Shown: positions 46,059 to 54,762 of the stretch, one piece after another
Position numbering within the stretch: the first letter of the stretch is position 1
Layout of the letters: each line of letters starts with the position of its first letter
Assembly (NCBI RefSeq): GCF_026016445.1
Contig: NZ_CP096147.1
Location: forward strand, 3,133,501-3,197,500
Direction of reading: 5' to 3'
Length of the DNA: 64,000 nt
Source of the DNA: Cognatishimia activa
GTDB taxonomy: Bacteria > Pseudomonadota > Alphaproteobacteria > Rhodobacterales > Rhodobacteraceae
The notes under the pieces: model-generated
Databases searched by the model: none
What the model was told of the DNA's origin: nothing
Seen by the model: the letters and a program-made list of their open reading frames with translations, nothing else
Made by a program: the position numbers and the translations under genes

Positions 46059-47336
46059 ATGAAGAAACTAACAACTCTCGCAGTAGGTGCCTTGATGGCA
46101 GCCTCGCCTGCGCTGGCCGATCTGGTCATCCCAGATCTCAGCTATCGCACAGGCCCTTATGCGGCTGGTGGCATTCCGTTCTCTGATGGCTACCAAGACT
46201 ACTTTACCCTGCTCAATGAGCGCGATGGCGGCATTGGCGGCGAGAAGGTGCGCATCGTTGAATGCGAAACCGGCTTTAACACCGAAAAAGGTGTGGAGTG
46301 CTATGAGGCGACCAAAGGCGAAGGCGCTCTTGTCTATCAACCGCTGTCCACAGGCATCACCTATCAGCTGATCCCAAAAGCAACGGCTGACGGTATTCCT
46401 ATCCACTCCATGGGCTATGGCCGGACTTCTGCGAAAAACGGTCAGGTTTTCCGCAATGTCTTTAACTACCCTGTGAACTATTGGGATGGTGCCTCCATCG
46501 CAGTGAAGCACCTTCTGGACGAGAATGGTGGTAGCCTGGATGGCAAGAAAATCAGCCTGATCTACCACAACTCTGGATACGGTAAGGAACCAATCCGTAC
46601 GCTCGAAGCACTGTCTGAAAAGCACGGTTTTGATTTCAAAGCGCTGGCTGTGGATCACCCGGGCCAAGAGCAGAAATCACAGTGGCTGCAAATCCGCCGT
46701 GAGCGCCCAGACTATGTTCTGATGTGGGGCTGGGGCGTGATGAACCAGGTCGCAATTCAAGAAGCCGCGAACATCCGTTTCCCAATGGAGAAGTTTGTCG
46801 GCATCTGGTGGTCCGGCGCAGATCATGACGTTCTCCCATCTGGCGACAAGTCAAACGGCTACAAATCGTTGAACTTCAACGGCGGTGGTGAAATGCCAGT
46901 TTTGGCTGAAATTCAATCGATGGTTGCGGACAAAGGCCTCGCGGCTGGTGATGGTTCCAATATTGGCAACGTGATTTACCGTCGTGGTCTTTACGCAGCG
47001 ATGCTGGCGCAGCTGGCTATCGAAAAGGCGCAGGGCATCCACGGTGTCAGCGACATCACCCCTGCGATGATGCGTGATGGCATGGAAGCACTGGAAGTTA
47101 CCAACGCACGTATGTCTGAACTCGGTATGCCAAATATCGGTCCAGAGTTCGCGGTTTCCTGTGAAAACCATGGCGGTCCTGGCACTGCCGTTGTCCAGCA
47201 ATGGGATGCTGCAAACCAGAGCTGGAATGTGATCACCGACTTTATCTCCTCCGATGGAGACGTGATCGCGCCACTGATCGAAGCCGACTCTGCTGGTTAC
47301 GCTAGCGAGAATGGCATCACAGCTGGTTGCAGCTAA
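46059..47336 (+). CDS. LIV-type ABC transporter substrate-binding protein
   Basis: 425 residues with a Sec signal peptide (MKKLTTLAVGALMAASPALA). The mature protein has the type I periplasmic fold: 'GPYAAGGIPFSDGYQDYFTL', 'YQPLSTGITYQLIPKAT' and 'YHNSGYGKEPIRTLE'. The ligand is not branched-chain amino acid-like by obvious residues; the flanking CoA ligases point to an organic acid. A 9-bp stem-loop after the gene separates it from the second ATPase and may raise its transcript level. Confidence 0.92.
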   Translation: MKKLTTLAVGALMAASPALADLVIPDLSYRTGPYAAGGIPFSDGYQDYFTLLNERDGGIGGEKVRIVECETGFNTEKGVECYEATKGEGALVYQPLSTGITYQLIPKATADGIPIHSMGYGRTSAKNGQVFRNVFNYPVNYWDGASIAVKHLLDENGGSLDGKKISLIYHNSGYGKEPIRTLEALSEKHGFDFKALAVDHPGQEQKSQWLQIRRERPDYVLMWGWGVMNQVAIQEAANIRFPMEKFVGIWWSGADHDVLPSGDKSNGYKSLNFNGGGEMPVLAEIQSMVADKGLAAGDGSNIGNVIYRRGLYAAMLAQLAIEKAQGIHGVSDITPAMMRDGMEALEVTNARMSELGMPNIGPEFAVSCENHGGPGTAVVQQWDAANQSWNVITDFISSDGDVIAPLIEADSAGYASENGITAGCS

Positions 47337-47343
47337 CCCAGTT

Positions 47344-47369
47344 GGTCCGGCCGCGTCTGTGGCCGGACC
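47344..47369 (+). other. Intercistronic stem-loop between binding protein and LivF-like genes
   Basis: Perfect stem GGTCCGGCC / GGCCGGACC with an eight-base loop and no T-run. Such hairpins after binding-protein genes commonly protect the upstream mRNA or cause partial termination. Confidence 0.7.
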
Positions 47370-47396
47370 CATTTCAAGAGACCAGAAAGAGCCAAT

Positions 47397-48221
47397 ATGT
47401 TCGACGCGGCCCCAAATGACGAAGCCCTGCTAGAGGTCAACAATATCGAGGTGATCTACAATCACGTGATCCTCGTCTTGAAAGGTGTCAGCCTGACCGT
47501 GCCAAAGGGCGGTATTACAGCTTTGCTTGGCGGCAACGGCGCCGGAAAAACCACCACGCTTAAAGCGATCTCAAATCTACTTCACTCTGAGCGTGGAGAA
47601 GTGACCAAAGGCTCGGTTAACTACCGAGGAGATCGCGTTCAGGATCTTGATCCCGCTGCACTTGTGAAGCGTGGCGTCATTCAAGTGATGGAAGGCCGCC
47701 ACTGTTTCGAGCACCTGACTGTCGAAGAAAATCTTCTGACCGGTGCTTACACCAGGACCGATGGTAAGGGTGCTGTCCAAAAAGACCTTGAGATGGTCTA
47801 CCACTATTTCCCGCGCCTGAAGGAGCGTCGCAAATCTCAAGCGGGCTACACATCTGGCGGTGAACAACAAATGGTTGCCATGGGACGCGCCTTGATGAGC
47901 CGCCCGGAAACCATCCTTCTTGATGAACCTTCGATGGGTCTTGCTCCGCAACTGGTCGAGCAGATCTTTGAGATCGTGAAATCGGTCAACGAAAACGAAG
48001 GCGTGACCTTCTTGCTGGCCGAGCAAAACACCAACGTAGCACTGCGTTATGCCCACTACGGTTACATTCTAGAGTCGGGTCGCGTGGTTATGGACGGCCC
48101 AGCCGCGGAGCTTCGTGAGAACCCTGACGTTAAAGAATTTTACCTCGGCATGTCCGATGAAGGGCGCAAATCCTTCCGTGACGTGCGTTCATATCGTCGC
48201 CGCAAACGTTGGCTCAGCTGA
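47397..48221 (+). CDS. LIV-type ABC transporter ATP-binding protein (LivF-like)
   Basis: 274 residues. Walker A 'GGNGAGKTTTLKAISNL', signature 'YTSGGEQQMVAMGRALMSRP', Walker B 'TILLDEPSMGLAP' and switch region 'TFLLAEQNTNVALRYAHYGY'. The C-terminal tail 'SFRDVRSYRRRKRWLS' is basic and longer than in E. coli LivF; LivF relatives linked to acyl-CoA ligases often have such an extension. Completes the transporter. Confidence 0.93.
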   Translation: MFDAAPNDEALLEVNNIEVIYNHVILVLKGVSLTVPKGGITALLGGNGAGKTTTLKAISNLLHSERGEVTKGSVNYRGDRVQDLDPAALVKRGVIQVMEGRHCFEHLTVEENLLTGAYTRTDGKGAVQKDLEMVYHYFPRLKERRKSQAGYTSGGEQQMVAMGRALMSRPETILLDEPSMGLAPQLVEQIFEIVKSVNENEGVTFLLAEQNTNVALRYAHYGYILESGRVVMDGPAAELRENPDVKEFYLGMSDEGRKSFRDVRSYRRRKRWLS

Positions 48222-48279
48222 TCTTCTTGCACCACTTTCACAATCCACCGGTAAATAACCCCAAGAGAAAGAACACTTT

Positions 48280-49500
48280 ATGAGCCGCTATTTTGATCAG
48301 CTGGAAACGCGCTCTTCGGACCAACGGGCAGAGGATATTGCTGTCGCGTTGCCTGCACAGATCGCGCGCGCGAAGGTCCTGTCAGGCTATGCGGCGACAT
48401 TTGCCAATGTGGACCCGTCAACCATCAAGAGCATTGATGATCTTGCTACACTTCCGGTGCTCCGCAAATCTGACTTAGTGGCGGCACAGCAAAAGCAACG
48501 ACCTCTTGGCGGCTTTAACGCGCGCGCTGCTCAGGAATTTGAGCATCTCTTTCAGTCGCCAGGACCAATCTACGAACCCGGTGGGATCGGTGATGATTGG
48601 TGGCGCATGGGGCGTTTCCTGCATGCCTGTGGAATTGGCAAAGGTGATGTTGTTCAGAACTGCTTTGGCTATCACCTCACCCCGGCAGGGATGATATTTG
48701 AAAATGGTGCACGAGCAGTGGGCGCAGCAGTTGTTCCTGCAGGGACCGGTCAAACCGAGTTGCAAGTGGAAGCTGCTGCTGCGCTGGGCTCGACGGCCTA
48801 CGCCGGTACGCCAGACTATCTGAAGGTGATTTTGGATAAAGCGGATCAATTGGGTGTCTCGCTGCAATTCAAGAAGGCTGCAGTTGGCGGCGGGGCGCTT
48901 TTCCCCAGTCTTAGAGCCTACTATGAGGATCGCGGCATCGCTTGCTTGCAGAGCTATGCTACGGCTGATCTAGGAAATATCGCTTACGAAAGCGATGCCA
49001 AAGAAGGCATGATCATAGATGAGCATGTCATCGTTGAGATTGTGACGCCCGGAACTGGAATTCCTGTTGCGCCGGGGCAGGTCGGTGAAGTTGTTGTGAC
49101 GACGCTGAACCCTGACTATCCGCTTATTCGTTTCGCGACAGGCGATCTGTCGGCTGTGATGCCGGGCGAAAGCCCTTGTGGGCGCACCAATACCCGCATC
49201 AAAGGCTGGATGGGCCGAGCAGATCAGACAACAAAGATCAAAGGCATGTTTGTGCGCCCCGAGCAGGTGGCCGCACTAGTTGCACGCCATGATGACGTCT
49301 CAAAGGCGCGTGTGGTTGCCAGCCGTGAAGGCGAAAGTGATGTGATGACCGTTCGTTTGGAAACCGAAGCTTCTGATGATGCCTGTTATGCTGACAGCGT
49401 CGTTGGGCTGCTCAAGTTGAAAGGGCGTATCGAGATCGTTGCGCCGGGCTCGTTGCCCAATGATGGCATCGTGATCGAAGATCAGCGTAAGTACGATTAA
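48280..49500 (+). CDS. Phenylacetate-CoA ligase (PaaK)-family protein
   Basis: 406 residues. The order of motifs follows PaaK: an N-terminal 'YFDQLETRSSDQRAED', a middle region with 'GTPDYLKVILDKADQLGVSL' and a C-terminal 'RIKGWMGRADQTTKIKGMFV' with 'VRPEQVAALVARH'. It is shorter than PaaK at the N-terminus of the adenylation core; the usual Ser/Gly-rich phosphate loop is replaced by 'FQSPGPIYEP', so activity needs testing. It is last in the operon and presumably activates the imported acid. Confidence 0.85.
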   Translation: MSRYFDQLETRSSDQRAEDIAVALPAQIARAKVLSGYAATFANVDPSTIKSIDDLATLPVLRKSDLVAAQQKQRPLGGFNARAAQEFEHLFQSPGPIYEPGGIGDDWWRMGRFLHACGIGKGDVVQNCFGYHLTPAGMIFENGARAVGAAVVPAGTGQTELQVEAAAALGSTAYAGTPDYLKVILDKADQLGVSLQFKKAAVGGGALFPSLRAYYEDRGIACLQSYATADLGNIAYESDAKEGMIIDEHVIVEIVTPGTGIPVAPGQVGEVVVTTLNPDYPLIRFATGDLSAVMPGESPCGRTNTRIKGWMGRADQTTKIKGMFVRPEQVAALVARHDDVSKARVVASREGESDVMTVRLETEASDDACYADSVVGLLKLKGRIEIVAPGSLPNDGIVIEDQRKYD

Positions 49501-49524
49501 TCCTCCCGCAGTTACCTCCCTAGG

Positions 49525-49558
49525 CGCTAAATAACGGGAAATTCCCCGTTATTTAGCG
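49525..49558 (+). terminator. Terminator of the acyl-CoA ligase/ABC operon
   Basis: Perfect 14-bp stem CGCTAAATAACGGG / CCCGTTATTTAGCG with a six-base loop, then TCATCTTTGTTTTT. It starts 25 bases after the PaaK-like stop. Confidence 0.8.
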
Positions 49559-49629
49559 TCATCTTTGTTTTTACAGTCAAATTGCGCCACACTGAGCGCA
49601 GGGATGCTGAAACATTGGTGGAGGGGCAT

Positions 49630-51261
49630 ATGCGCTTTTTCTGGACGGTTTTGGCCGCGGTTCTCATGTTGATCGGCGGGCCTTCGGTGGCCAAAGACTT
49701 GGCTTTGGTTGTAGATCAGCAAGACCATCGGCGGCTCTCTGACCTTAGACGGGATAGCCGTCTTCAGCTTATGATGAGCTCACTTGAGCAAGCGGGGTTC
49801 GAAGTCTCCCTTGCAAGGGATGCCACAATAGGTGAACTTCGCGCTGCCGCATTTTCATTCGATACAGGTGCTCAGGGCAATGCGGATCGCATTGTCATCC
49901 TTTTGCGCGGTCACCTTGTTTCAGATGGGCGAGATACTTGGCTTATGGGGCAAGAGGTCTCCAGTCCTGACCGTTTTGACATTGGAAGCAAGGGACTCCC
50001 TTTGAGTGTCTTTGAAACGATTCTTGGTGCTGCCGCTGGGCGTGCTGTTTTAGCTGTGATTGATGATCCGAGGCCACTTACCGATCTGGTTGATCTCAAT
50101 GCAGGGGCTGGCGAGTTAGCAATGCCGCAAGGAGCGACGCTACTACGCGGAGACAGTGTGCAAATGGGCCGTTCTTTCGGAGTATTGTTGCAAGACGGGG
50201 CTACAACATTTGACGTTTCAGAGCTGGATGGGGGCGCTGCTGTTTCAGGATTTATCTCTGATGCGATTGCCTTTGAGAAAACCACAACGTCTTCCTCAGA
50301 ACCATCACAGGATATGGGCGAAATCGCTTATTGGAGCGCTGTGCGCGATATCGGAACCGAGGAGGCGCTGAATGCTTACCTGAACAGATTTCCGAATGGA
50401 TTGTTTGCCACAGATGCACGCCGTCAAATACAGGCACGTGTCGATGATCAAGAGGCGCGCATCAAAGCAGCAGAGCAGGCATTGGGCCTCAATCGTGACC
50501 GTCGCCGTTCCATCCAACGTGATCTTGCTCTTTTGGGTTATGACCCACGGGGGATCGATGGGGTATTTGGTCCAGCCTCGCGGCGAGCAATTGCAGCTTG
50601 GCAGTCCGATCAGGGTTTAGAGCCACACGGTTTTCTCGATCGTGACCAGCTCTCTTTGATGCAGGAATTTGCTTTGCGTCGAGCTGCAGAGCTTGAAGAA
50701 GAGGCGCGTCGTCGTCGGGAAATCGAAGAAGCAAGAGATCGCGCGTTTTGGCAAGATAGCGGCTCACGTGGCACGGAAGAGGGTTATCGCAGATATCTGC
50801 AGTCCTTCCCGGATGGCATTTTCTCTGACATAGCCCAATCGGCTTTATCTGATATTGAAGAGGAACGCCGGGCAGCTTTGAATGCGCAAGAAAGAGCAGC
50901 TTGGGACATCGCTCAGGACGACAATTCTGTCGAATCCTATCAGCGTTTTCTTGTGGAGTTTCCACGTGGCGAATTCGCTGACGTGGCGCGGGCACGCATT
51001 GATGAGCTTCAACGGGATGAGCAAGATCGCGAAGCTGAACAGCAGTTTTCAGCAATGGAGCGAGCAGTTGCCGGAAGCACAGCTGCCCGTTTACTGATCG
51101 AACGCAGGTTGACGGATCTTGGACTACAACCCGGTCAAATTGATGGGGAGTTCACCCGTGAATCTCGTCGCGCATTGCGGCGATTTCAGAAGGCGCGTGG
51201 GTTGGAGGTCACCGGATATGTCGATCAGCCAACCATGGTGCAGTTGCTCCTCGGTCGGTAG
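49630..51261 (+). CDS. Secreted caspase-fold protein with three repeats and two peptidoglycan-binding domains
   Basis: 543 residues from the ATG at 49630, placed by GTGGAGGGG; signal peptide 'MRFFWTVLAAVLMLIGGPSVA'. Residues about 22-235 resemble the caspase-like (C14) domain: 'LALVVDQQD', 'LEQAGFEVSLARDATIGEL' and 'VILLRGHLVSDGRDTWLMGQ', which keeps the Gly-His pair. Where active members have a Cys ('DACR'-like), the protein reads 'LAVIDDPRPL', so it looks catalytically dead. Three repeats of about 35 residues with 'YLNRFPNGLF', 'YLQSFPDGIF' and 'FLVEFPRGEF' alternate with a Glu/Arg-rich coiled coil, and two PG_binding_1 domains ('LGYDPRGIDGVFGPASRRAI' and 'LGLQPGQIDGEFTRESRRAL') are present. 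A periplasmic wall-bound scaffold is inferred. Confidence 0.8.
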   Translation: MRFFWTVLAAVLMLIGGPSVAKDLALVVDQQDHRRLSDLRRDSRLQLMMSSLEQAGFEVSLARDATIGELRAAAFSFDTGAQGNADRIVILLRGHLVSDGRDTWLMGQEVSSPDRFDIGSKGLPLSVFETILGAAAGRAVLAVIDDPRPLTDLVDLNAGAGELAMPQGATLLRGDSVQMGRSFGVLLQDGATTFDVSELDGGAAVSGFISDAIAFEKTTTSSSEPSQDMGEIAYWSAVRDIGTEEALNAYLNRFPNGLFATDARRQIQARVDDQEARIKAAEQALGLNRDRRRSIQRDLALLGYDPRGIDGVFGPASRRAIAAWQSDQGLEPHGFLDRDQLSLMQEFALRRAAELEEEARRRREIEEARDRAFWQDSGSRGTEEGYRRYLQSFPDGIFSDIAQSALSDIEEERRAALNAQERAAWDIAQDDNSVESYQRFLVEFPRGEFADVARARIDELQRDEQDREAEQQFSAMERAVAGSTAARLLIERRLTDLGLQPGQIDGEFTRESRRALRRFQKARGLEVTGYVDQPTMVQLLLGR

Positions 51262-51297
51262 TTTTAGCTGACAAATTTGGGACAATTCAGACATTAA

Positions 51298-51324
51298 AAA
51301 GAGGTATCATTTTGATGCCTCTTT
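51298..51324 (+). terminator. Terminator after the caspase-fold gene
   Basis: Stem AAAGAGGTATCA / TGATGCCTCTTT (one G-T pair) with a three-base loop and TTTCTT after it. A second small hairpin TGCCAC / GTGGCA follows at 51327-51344. Confidence 0.75.
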
Positions 51325-51417
51325 CTTGCCACAGTCTCGTGGCAGCCTCAATTTTATTAAAAAAAACGCGGACGAAAGAAATTTGAACCGCGGATCGAGT
51401 GGTGAAAGGAGCGGAAT

Positions 51418-52401
51418 ATGCCCGCTACATATCTTGACCAATTTTGGGTGATTGACCCGTATTCCCCGCCTGCGGCAGGGACCACATTAACTGTGCAAAA
51501 ATATGAGCTGGTCGACAATGACGACGATGGGGACGTCGGAGGTGACGGTGGCGATACCATTAATGGCATCGACGTAGATCGTGCTTATCCCGGTGACACG
51601 GTCACCGTAGACAATGGCGACGGAAGCACCACCACGATCACAGGCATTACTTTTTACCTGACAGATGGAACGCGTGTTTTCACCCCGACAGATGGCAGTG
51701 TCTTGGATGATCTAGAGCTCGTTTCTACGACCTGGGTCTCTGGCACGGGTGACCTTGATGTAAATGACCTTGGCCCCCCATGTCTGGTGGCAGGCACACA
51801 TGTTGAGACCCCTGATGGCATGATGCGGGTAGAAGATCTGAGCCCGGGTATGTCAGTGGTTGGTCAAGACGGTCGCCTTTTGACATTGCGGATGGTTCTT
51901 CACACCGATTTCAACGGCCGCGAACTTGCTGAAAATGATAAACTGCGCCCTGTGCGCATTGTGGCCGGTGCACTTGGCAATGGTTTGCCGCGTCGGGATC
52001 TCCTCGTTTCTCGCCAGCACCGTGTGGTTGTGTCTACGCAATCGGTTTTGCAGATGTTCGGATGTGACGAAGTACTAATGCCTGCAGCGCAATTGTTGCC
52101 TTTGGCAGGGTTCTATGTCGATACGGAGTTTGAAAGTGTGACTTACTATCACCTAGTCTTCGATCAGCACGAAATCATCTACGCAGAAGGTGCGGCCACG
52201 GAGAGTCTCTACACAGGTGAAGAAGCTCTGAAATCCGTATCTGATGAAGCGCGTGAAGAACTGATGGCCATGTTCCCGGACTTGACTTTGGCCCATTGCG
52301 CAATGGAACCAGCGCGCGTGATCCCGAAGAACACGCAGCAAAAGACATTGGTTGAGCGAATTAAGCGAAATCCGCAAAACCCCATCCAACGACTTGGATG
52401 A
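51418..52401 (+). CDS. Hint-domain protein, probable type I secretion substrate
   Basis: 327 residues, acidic, no Sec signal. The N-terminal 115 residues are rich in Asp, Gly and Thr ('DNDDDGDVGGDGGDTINGID'), resembling calcium-binding or RTX-like ends. A Hint (Hedgehog/intein) domain begins at about residue 121 with 'CLVAGTHVETPDGMMRVEDL', and continues through 'SRQHRVV', 'MPAAQLLPLAGFYV' and 'TYYHLVFDQHEIIYAEG'. The Cys and the block-B-like His remain, but a splicing C-terminal Asn-Cys is not obvious. Such Hint_2 proteins are common in Rhodobacterales. A GAAAGGAGCGGA box precedes the ATG. Confidence 0.85.
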   Translation: MPATYLDQFWVIDPYSPPAAGTTLTVQKYELVDNDDDGDVGGDGGDTINGIDVDRAYPGDTVTVDNGDGSTTTITGITFYLTDGTRVFTPTDGSVLDDLELVSTTWVSGTGDLDVNDLGPPCLVAGTHVETPDGMMRVEDLSPGMSVVGQDGRLLTLRMVLHTDFNGRELAENDKLRPVRIVAGALGNGLPRRDLLVSRQHRVVVSTQSVLQMFGCDEVLMPAAQLLPLAGFYVDTEFESVTYYHLVFDQHEIIYAEGAATESLYTGEEALKSVSDEAREELMAMFPDLTLAHCAMEPARVIPKNTQQKTLVERIKRNPQNPIQRLG

Positions 52402-52420
52402 GTTTCTGAGATACGAAAAG

Positions 52421-52452
52421 AAAAAGGCCGCTCCTACATGGAGCGGCCTTTT
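52421..52452. terminator. Bidirectional terminator between the Hint gene and rpmJ
   Basis: Stem GGCCGCTCC / GGAGCGGCC with a five-base loop, flanked by A and T runs on the two sides. Confidence 0.88.
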
Positions 52453-52474
52453 AAATTTCTCGGTGGCGTCGAGC

Positions 52475-52600
52475 TTAGCCCTGACGCGCTTTGAACCGGC
52501 GTTGCGTTTTGTTGATCACATAAACGCGGCCCTTACGGCGCACAACACGGCAGTCGCGGTGACGCTGCTTGAGCGAGCGGAGCGAGTTCTTGACCTTCAT
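52475..52600 (-). CDS. rpmJ: 50S ribosomal protein L36 (41 residues)
   Basis: A short gene reading [20 protein letters not shown] followed by [21 protein letters not shown], the alphaproteobacterial L36. The metal-binding Cys set is incomplete (a single Cys at 17), which places it with the C-minus, type B group. The ATG follows a GAGATTGCC stretch. It is too short to appear in routine gene lists with a length cut-off. A terminator follows at 52421-52452. Confidence 0.92.
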   Translation of the reverse strand: MKVKNSLRSLKQRHRDCRVVRRKGRVYVINKTQRRFKARQG

Positions 52601-52672
52601 GGCAATCTCCTCATTTCGCGGCGCGACGTGCGCCTGGTTAATCGGGCACCCCAGAGTGGGGCAATGAATTCA

Positions 52673-52747
52673 TGGTGGGCGATACTAGGATCGAACTAGT
52701 GACCCCTTCGATGTCAACGAAGTGCTCTACCGCTGAGCTAATCGCCC
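52673..52747 (-). tRNA. tRNA-Val (anticodon GAC)
   Basis: 75 bases including an encoded CCA. The acceptor arms GGGCGAT / ATCGCCC, D arm GCTC-GAGC, anticodon stem CTTCG / CGAAG with loop TTGACAT, and T arm ACTAG-TTCGATC-CTAGT all pair. The anticodon is GAC, which reads Val GUC/GUU codons. Confidence 0.97.
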
Positions 52748-52897
52748 ATGACACCTTTGCGAAACAGCCCTTCTAAGAAAAAAGGGCGCGGAATTCCGCG
52801 CTGGTGGAGCGGTCTATAAAAGGAGTCGTACGGGGGATCAAGAGCTTTCGACAAATATCTTTTTTGCGCTATGCTTTATTTCGGACAAGGAGTGCAG

Positions 52898-53758
52898 ATG
52901 CCAACACGCGCGTATATTTTGGATCGCCCCAAGGAGCTCAGCTCCGCTGTTGTATTTGCTTCGCCGCATAGCGGCAACGACTATCCAGATTGGTTCATCA
53001 GACGCACAATTCTGACGATGCGGGGGATCAGAAGCAGTGAAGACGCCTTTGTAGACAGGCTTTTTGACGCTGCCCCACAGTTTGGAGCTCCTTTTCTGAA
53101 GGCGGGCGCACCACGGGCCTTTGTTGATTACAACCGAAGTGCAGACGAATTGGATCCGGCGTTGATCGCGGGTGTGAAGTGGGTTGGTAACAATCCCCGT
53201 GTTGCTTCGGGTCTTGGAGTGATTCCTCGCGTTGTCTCTAACGCGCGACCAATTTACCGCGGTAAGCTGAGGGTTGATGAAGCGGAATCTCGCTTGAACA
53301 ACTACTGGCACCCTTATCACAAGGCTTTGCAATCTCTTTTGGACGAATCCAGAGCGGCCTTTGGCAGAGCGATTCTTATGGATTGCCATTCGATGCCGCG
53401 TGAGGCCTTGGAGAATGCGAGATCAACAGGTGGTCGTCGGCCAGAAATCGTCTTGGGTGATCGATTTGGAGCGTCGGCTGAGCCGGATATCGTTGATGAA
53501 GTAGAAGCCATTTTTCAGAACGCAGGATTTGAGGTGTCTCGCAATGCGCCCTTTGCAGGGGCATATGTAACGCAGCACTACGGTCGCCCTTCCCGCAGGC
53601 AGCACGCAATTCAGATTGAAATTGATCGCTCGCTCTACATGGATGAAACACGCATCGTTCCCAACGCGCATTTCAGTGATTTTCGGCGTCGCCTCCAGAG
53701 TGTAATCGCTCAGCTTGCTGATGTTGGTCGGCCCGCTCGTAGATTGGCTGCGGAGTAG
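52898..53758 (+). CDS. N-formylglutamate amidohydrolase
   Basis: 286 residues from the ATG at 52898, which follows AAGGAG; an ATG at 52871 is an alternative. Key segments are 'FASPHSGNDYPDWF', 'FVDYNRSADELDP' (metal and substrate residues), 'DCHSMPREAL' and 'TQHYGRPSRRQHAIQIEID'. The HutG-type enzyme hydrolyses N-formyl-L-glutamate in histidine breakdown, but no other hut gene is nearby, so the substrate could be another N-formyl compound. Confidence 0.88.
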   Translation: MPTRAYILDRPKELSSAVVFASPHSGNDYPDWFIRRTILTMRGIRSSEDAFVDRLFDAAPQFGAPFLKAGAPRAFVDYNRSADELDPALIAGVKWVGNNPRVASGLGVIPRVVSNARPIYRGKLRVDEAESRLNNYWHPYHKALQSLLDESRAAFGRAILMDCHSMPREALENARSTGGRRPEIVLGDRFGASAEPDIVDEVEAIFQNAGFEVSRNAPFAGAYVTQHYGRPSRRQHAIQIEIDRSLYMDETRIVPNAHFSDFRRRLQSVIAQLADVGRPARRLAAE

Positions 53759-53760
53759 CT

Positions 53761-54219
53761 TTAAGCCGCAGCGAATTCCTCGGTTGCATGCACGGCGCGG
53801 AAGGCAACAGATAAGCGATTCCAAGTGTTGATCATTGTTATGATCGATGTGAGAGCCACCATTTCCGCTTCAGAGAAGTGGGTTCTGACTTCTTCGAATA
53901 GCGCATCGTTTGGTGCGCGTTCGCCCAAATGTGTAAGCGCTTCTGTCCACTTGAATGCGGCACGTTCCCTTTCAGAGTAGAGGAAGCTGTCGTGCCAAGC
54001 AGAGACGAGATAGAGCCGCTGTTCTGTTTCGCCATCTTTGCGCGCTTCACGCGTGTGCATGTCTACACAATAGGCGCATCCGTTTATTTGAGACGCCCGA
54101 AGCTTCACAAGATGACGCAAGGAGGCTTCAAGCCCAGCGGCCTCAATTGCTGTATTCAGTGAGATGAAATTTTGCATAAGCTCAGGGGCCGCGCCCCAAT
54201 AGTTTAAGCGTGGTTGCAT
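53761..54219 (-). CDS. Carboxymuconolactone decarboxylase/AhpD-family protein
   Basis: 152 residues, an all-helical AhpD-like protein with the CxxC and His in 'GCAYCVDMHTREARKDGE' (about residues 50-68). Such proteins are peroxidase-associated alkylhydroperoxidases or gamma-carboxymuconolactone decarboxylase relatives; the CxxC favours a redox role. It lies 24 bases after the Rrf2 regulator gene in the same operon, which suggests that its expression responds to redox or Fe-S status. Confidence 0.88.
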   Translation of the reverse strand: MQPRLNYWGAAPELMQNFISLNTAIEAAGLEASLRHLVKLRASQINGCAYCVDMHTREARKDGETEQRLYLVSAWHDSFLYSERERAAFKWTEALTHLGERAPNDALFEEVRTHFSEAEMVALTSIITMINTWNRLSVAFRAVHATEEFAAA

Positions 54220-54243
54220 TTGGACTCTCCAATTTTGCTTTGG

Positions 54244-54744
54244 TTATTGTGGTTGATACCTCGCCCGTTCTGCGAGGTAGGTTTCCCCACGTTTCAATAC
54301 GCGGGGATCACTTGTCGCTAGGTGATCTTCCGTCACCGCAGCGATTGTGATTTCGGCCAAGGCACCGCGATATTTTTGCTCAGCTTTGAGCATCGCAATT
54401 TTGATGCCACAGGGTTTGGGATAGGCGCTGGAATCAAGAGGACAGGGCCCATTGCGCCGGATTTCTTTGCACCGAAAGGCAGGTTCGGATCCATCGACAG
54501 CCAAAACGATATCCAGAAAAGTGATTTCGCTGGGAGACTTTGCGAGCCGATAGCCTCCGAGCGGACCTGATACAGATGTAAGCAGTCCCTTTGCGACCAT
54601 CGTTTTAAGATGTTTGAGCAAATAGCTTGGCGAAACGCCGAAGGCTTCGGCCAAATCGCTCGCTGACATGACCGCGTTTTCTGGCAGGCTCGCCAGAGCG
54701 CTTGCACAATGGATGGCTGCTTCTACGCCGTCGCTGAGTTTCAT
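54244..54744 (-). CDS. Rrf2-family transcriptional regulator
   Basis: 166 residues with an N-terminal winged helix-turn-helix ('MSASDLAEAFGVSPSYLLKH') and an Rrf2 wing 'GLLTSVSGPLGGYRLAKSP'. Three Cys lie in 'FRCKEIRRNGPCPLD' and 'PKPCGIK', with spacing (8 and 10 residues) unlike IscR or NsrR, so a Fe-S ligand set is possible but not certain. It probably autoregulates: two operator-like sites lie just upstream. It is followed by the AhpD-like gene. Confidence 0.87.
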   Translation of the reverse strand: MKLSDGVEAAIHCASALASLPENAVMSASDLAEAFGVSPSYLLKHLKTMVAKGLLTSVSGPLGGYRLAKSPSEITFLDIVLAVDGSEPAFRCKEIRRNGPCPLDSSAYPKPCGIKIAMLKAEQKYRGALAEITIAAVTEDHLATSDPRVLKRGETYLAERARYQPQ

Positions 54745-54762
54745 AATTGCCCCTTGATTCGT

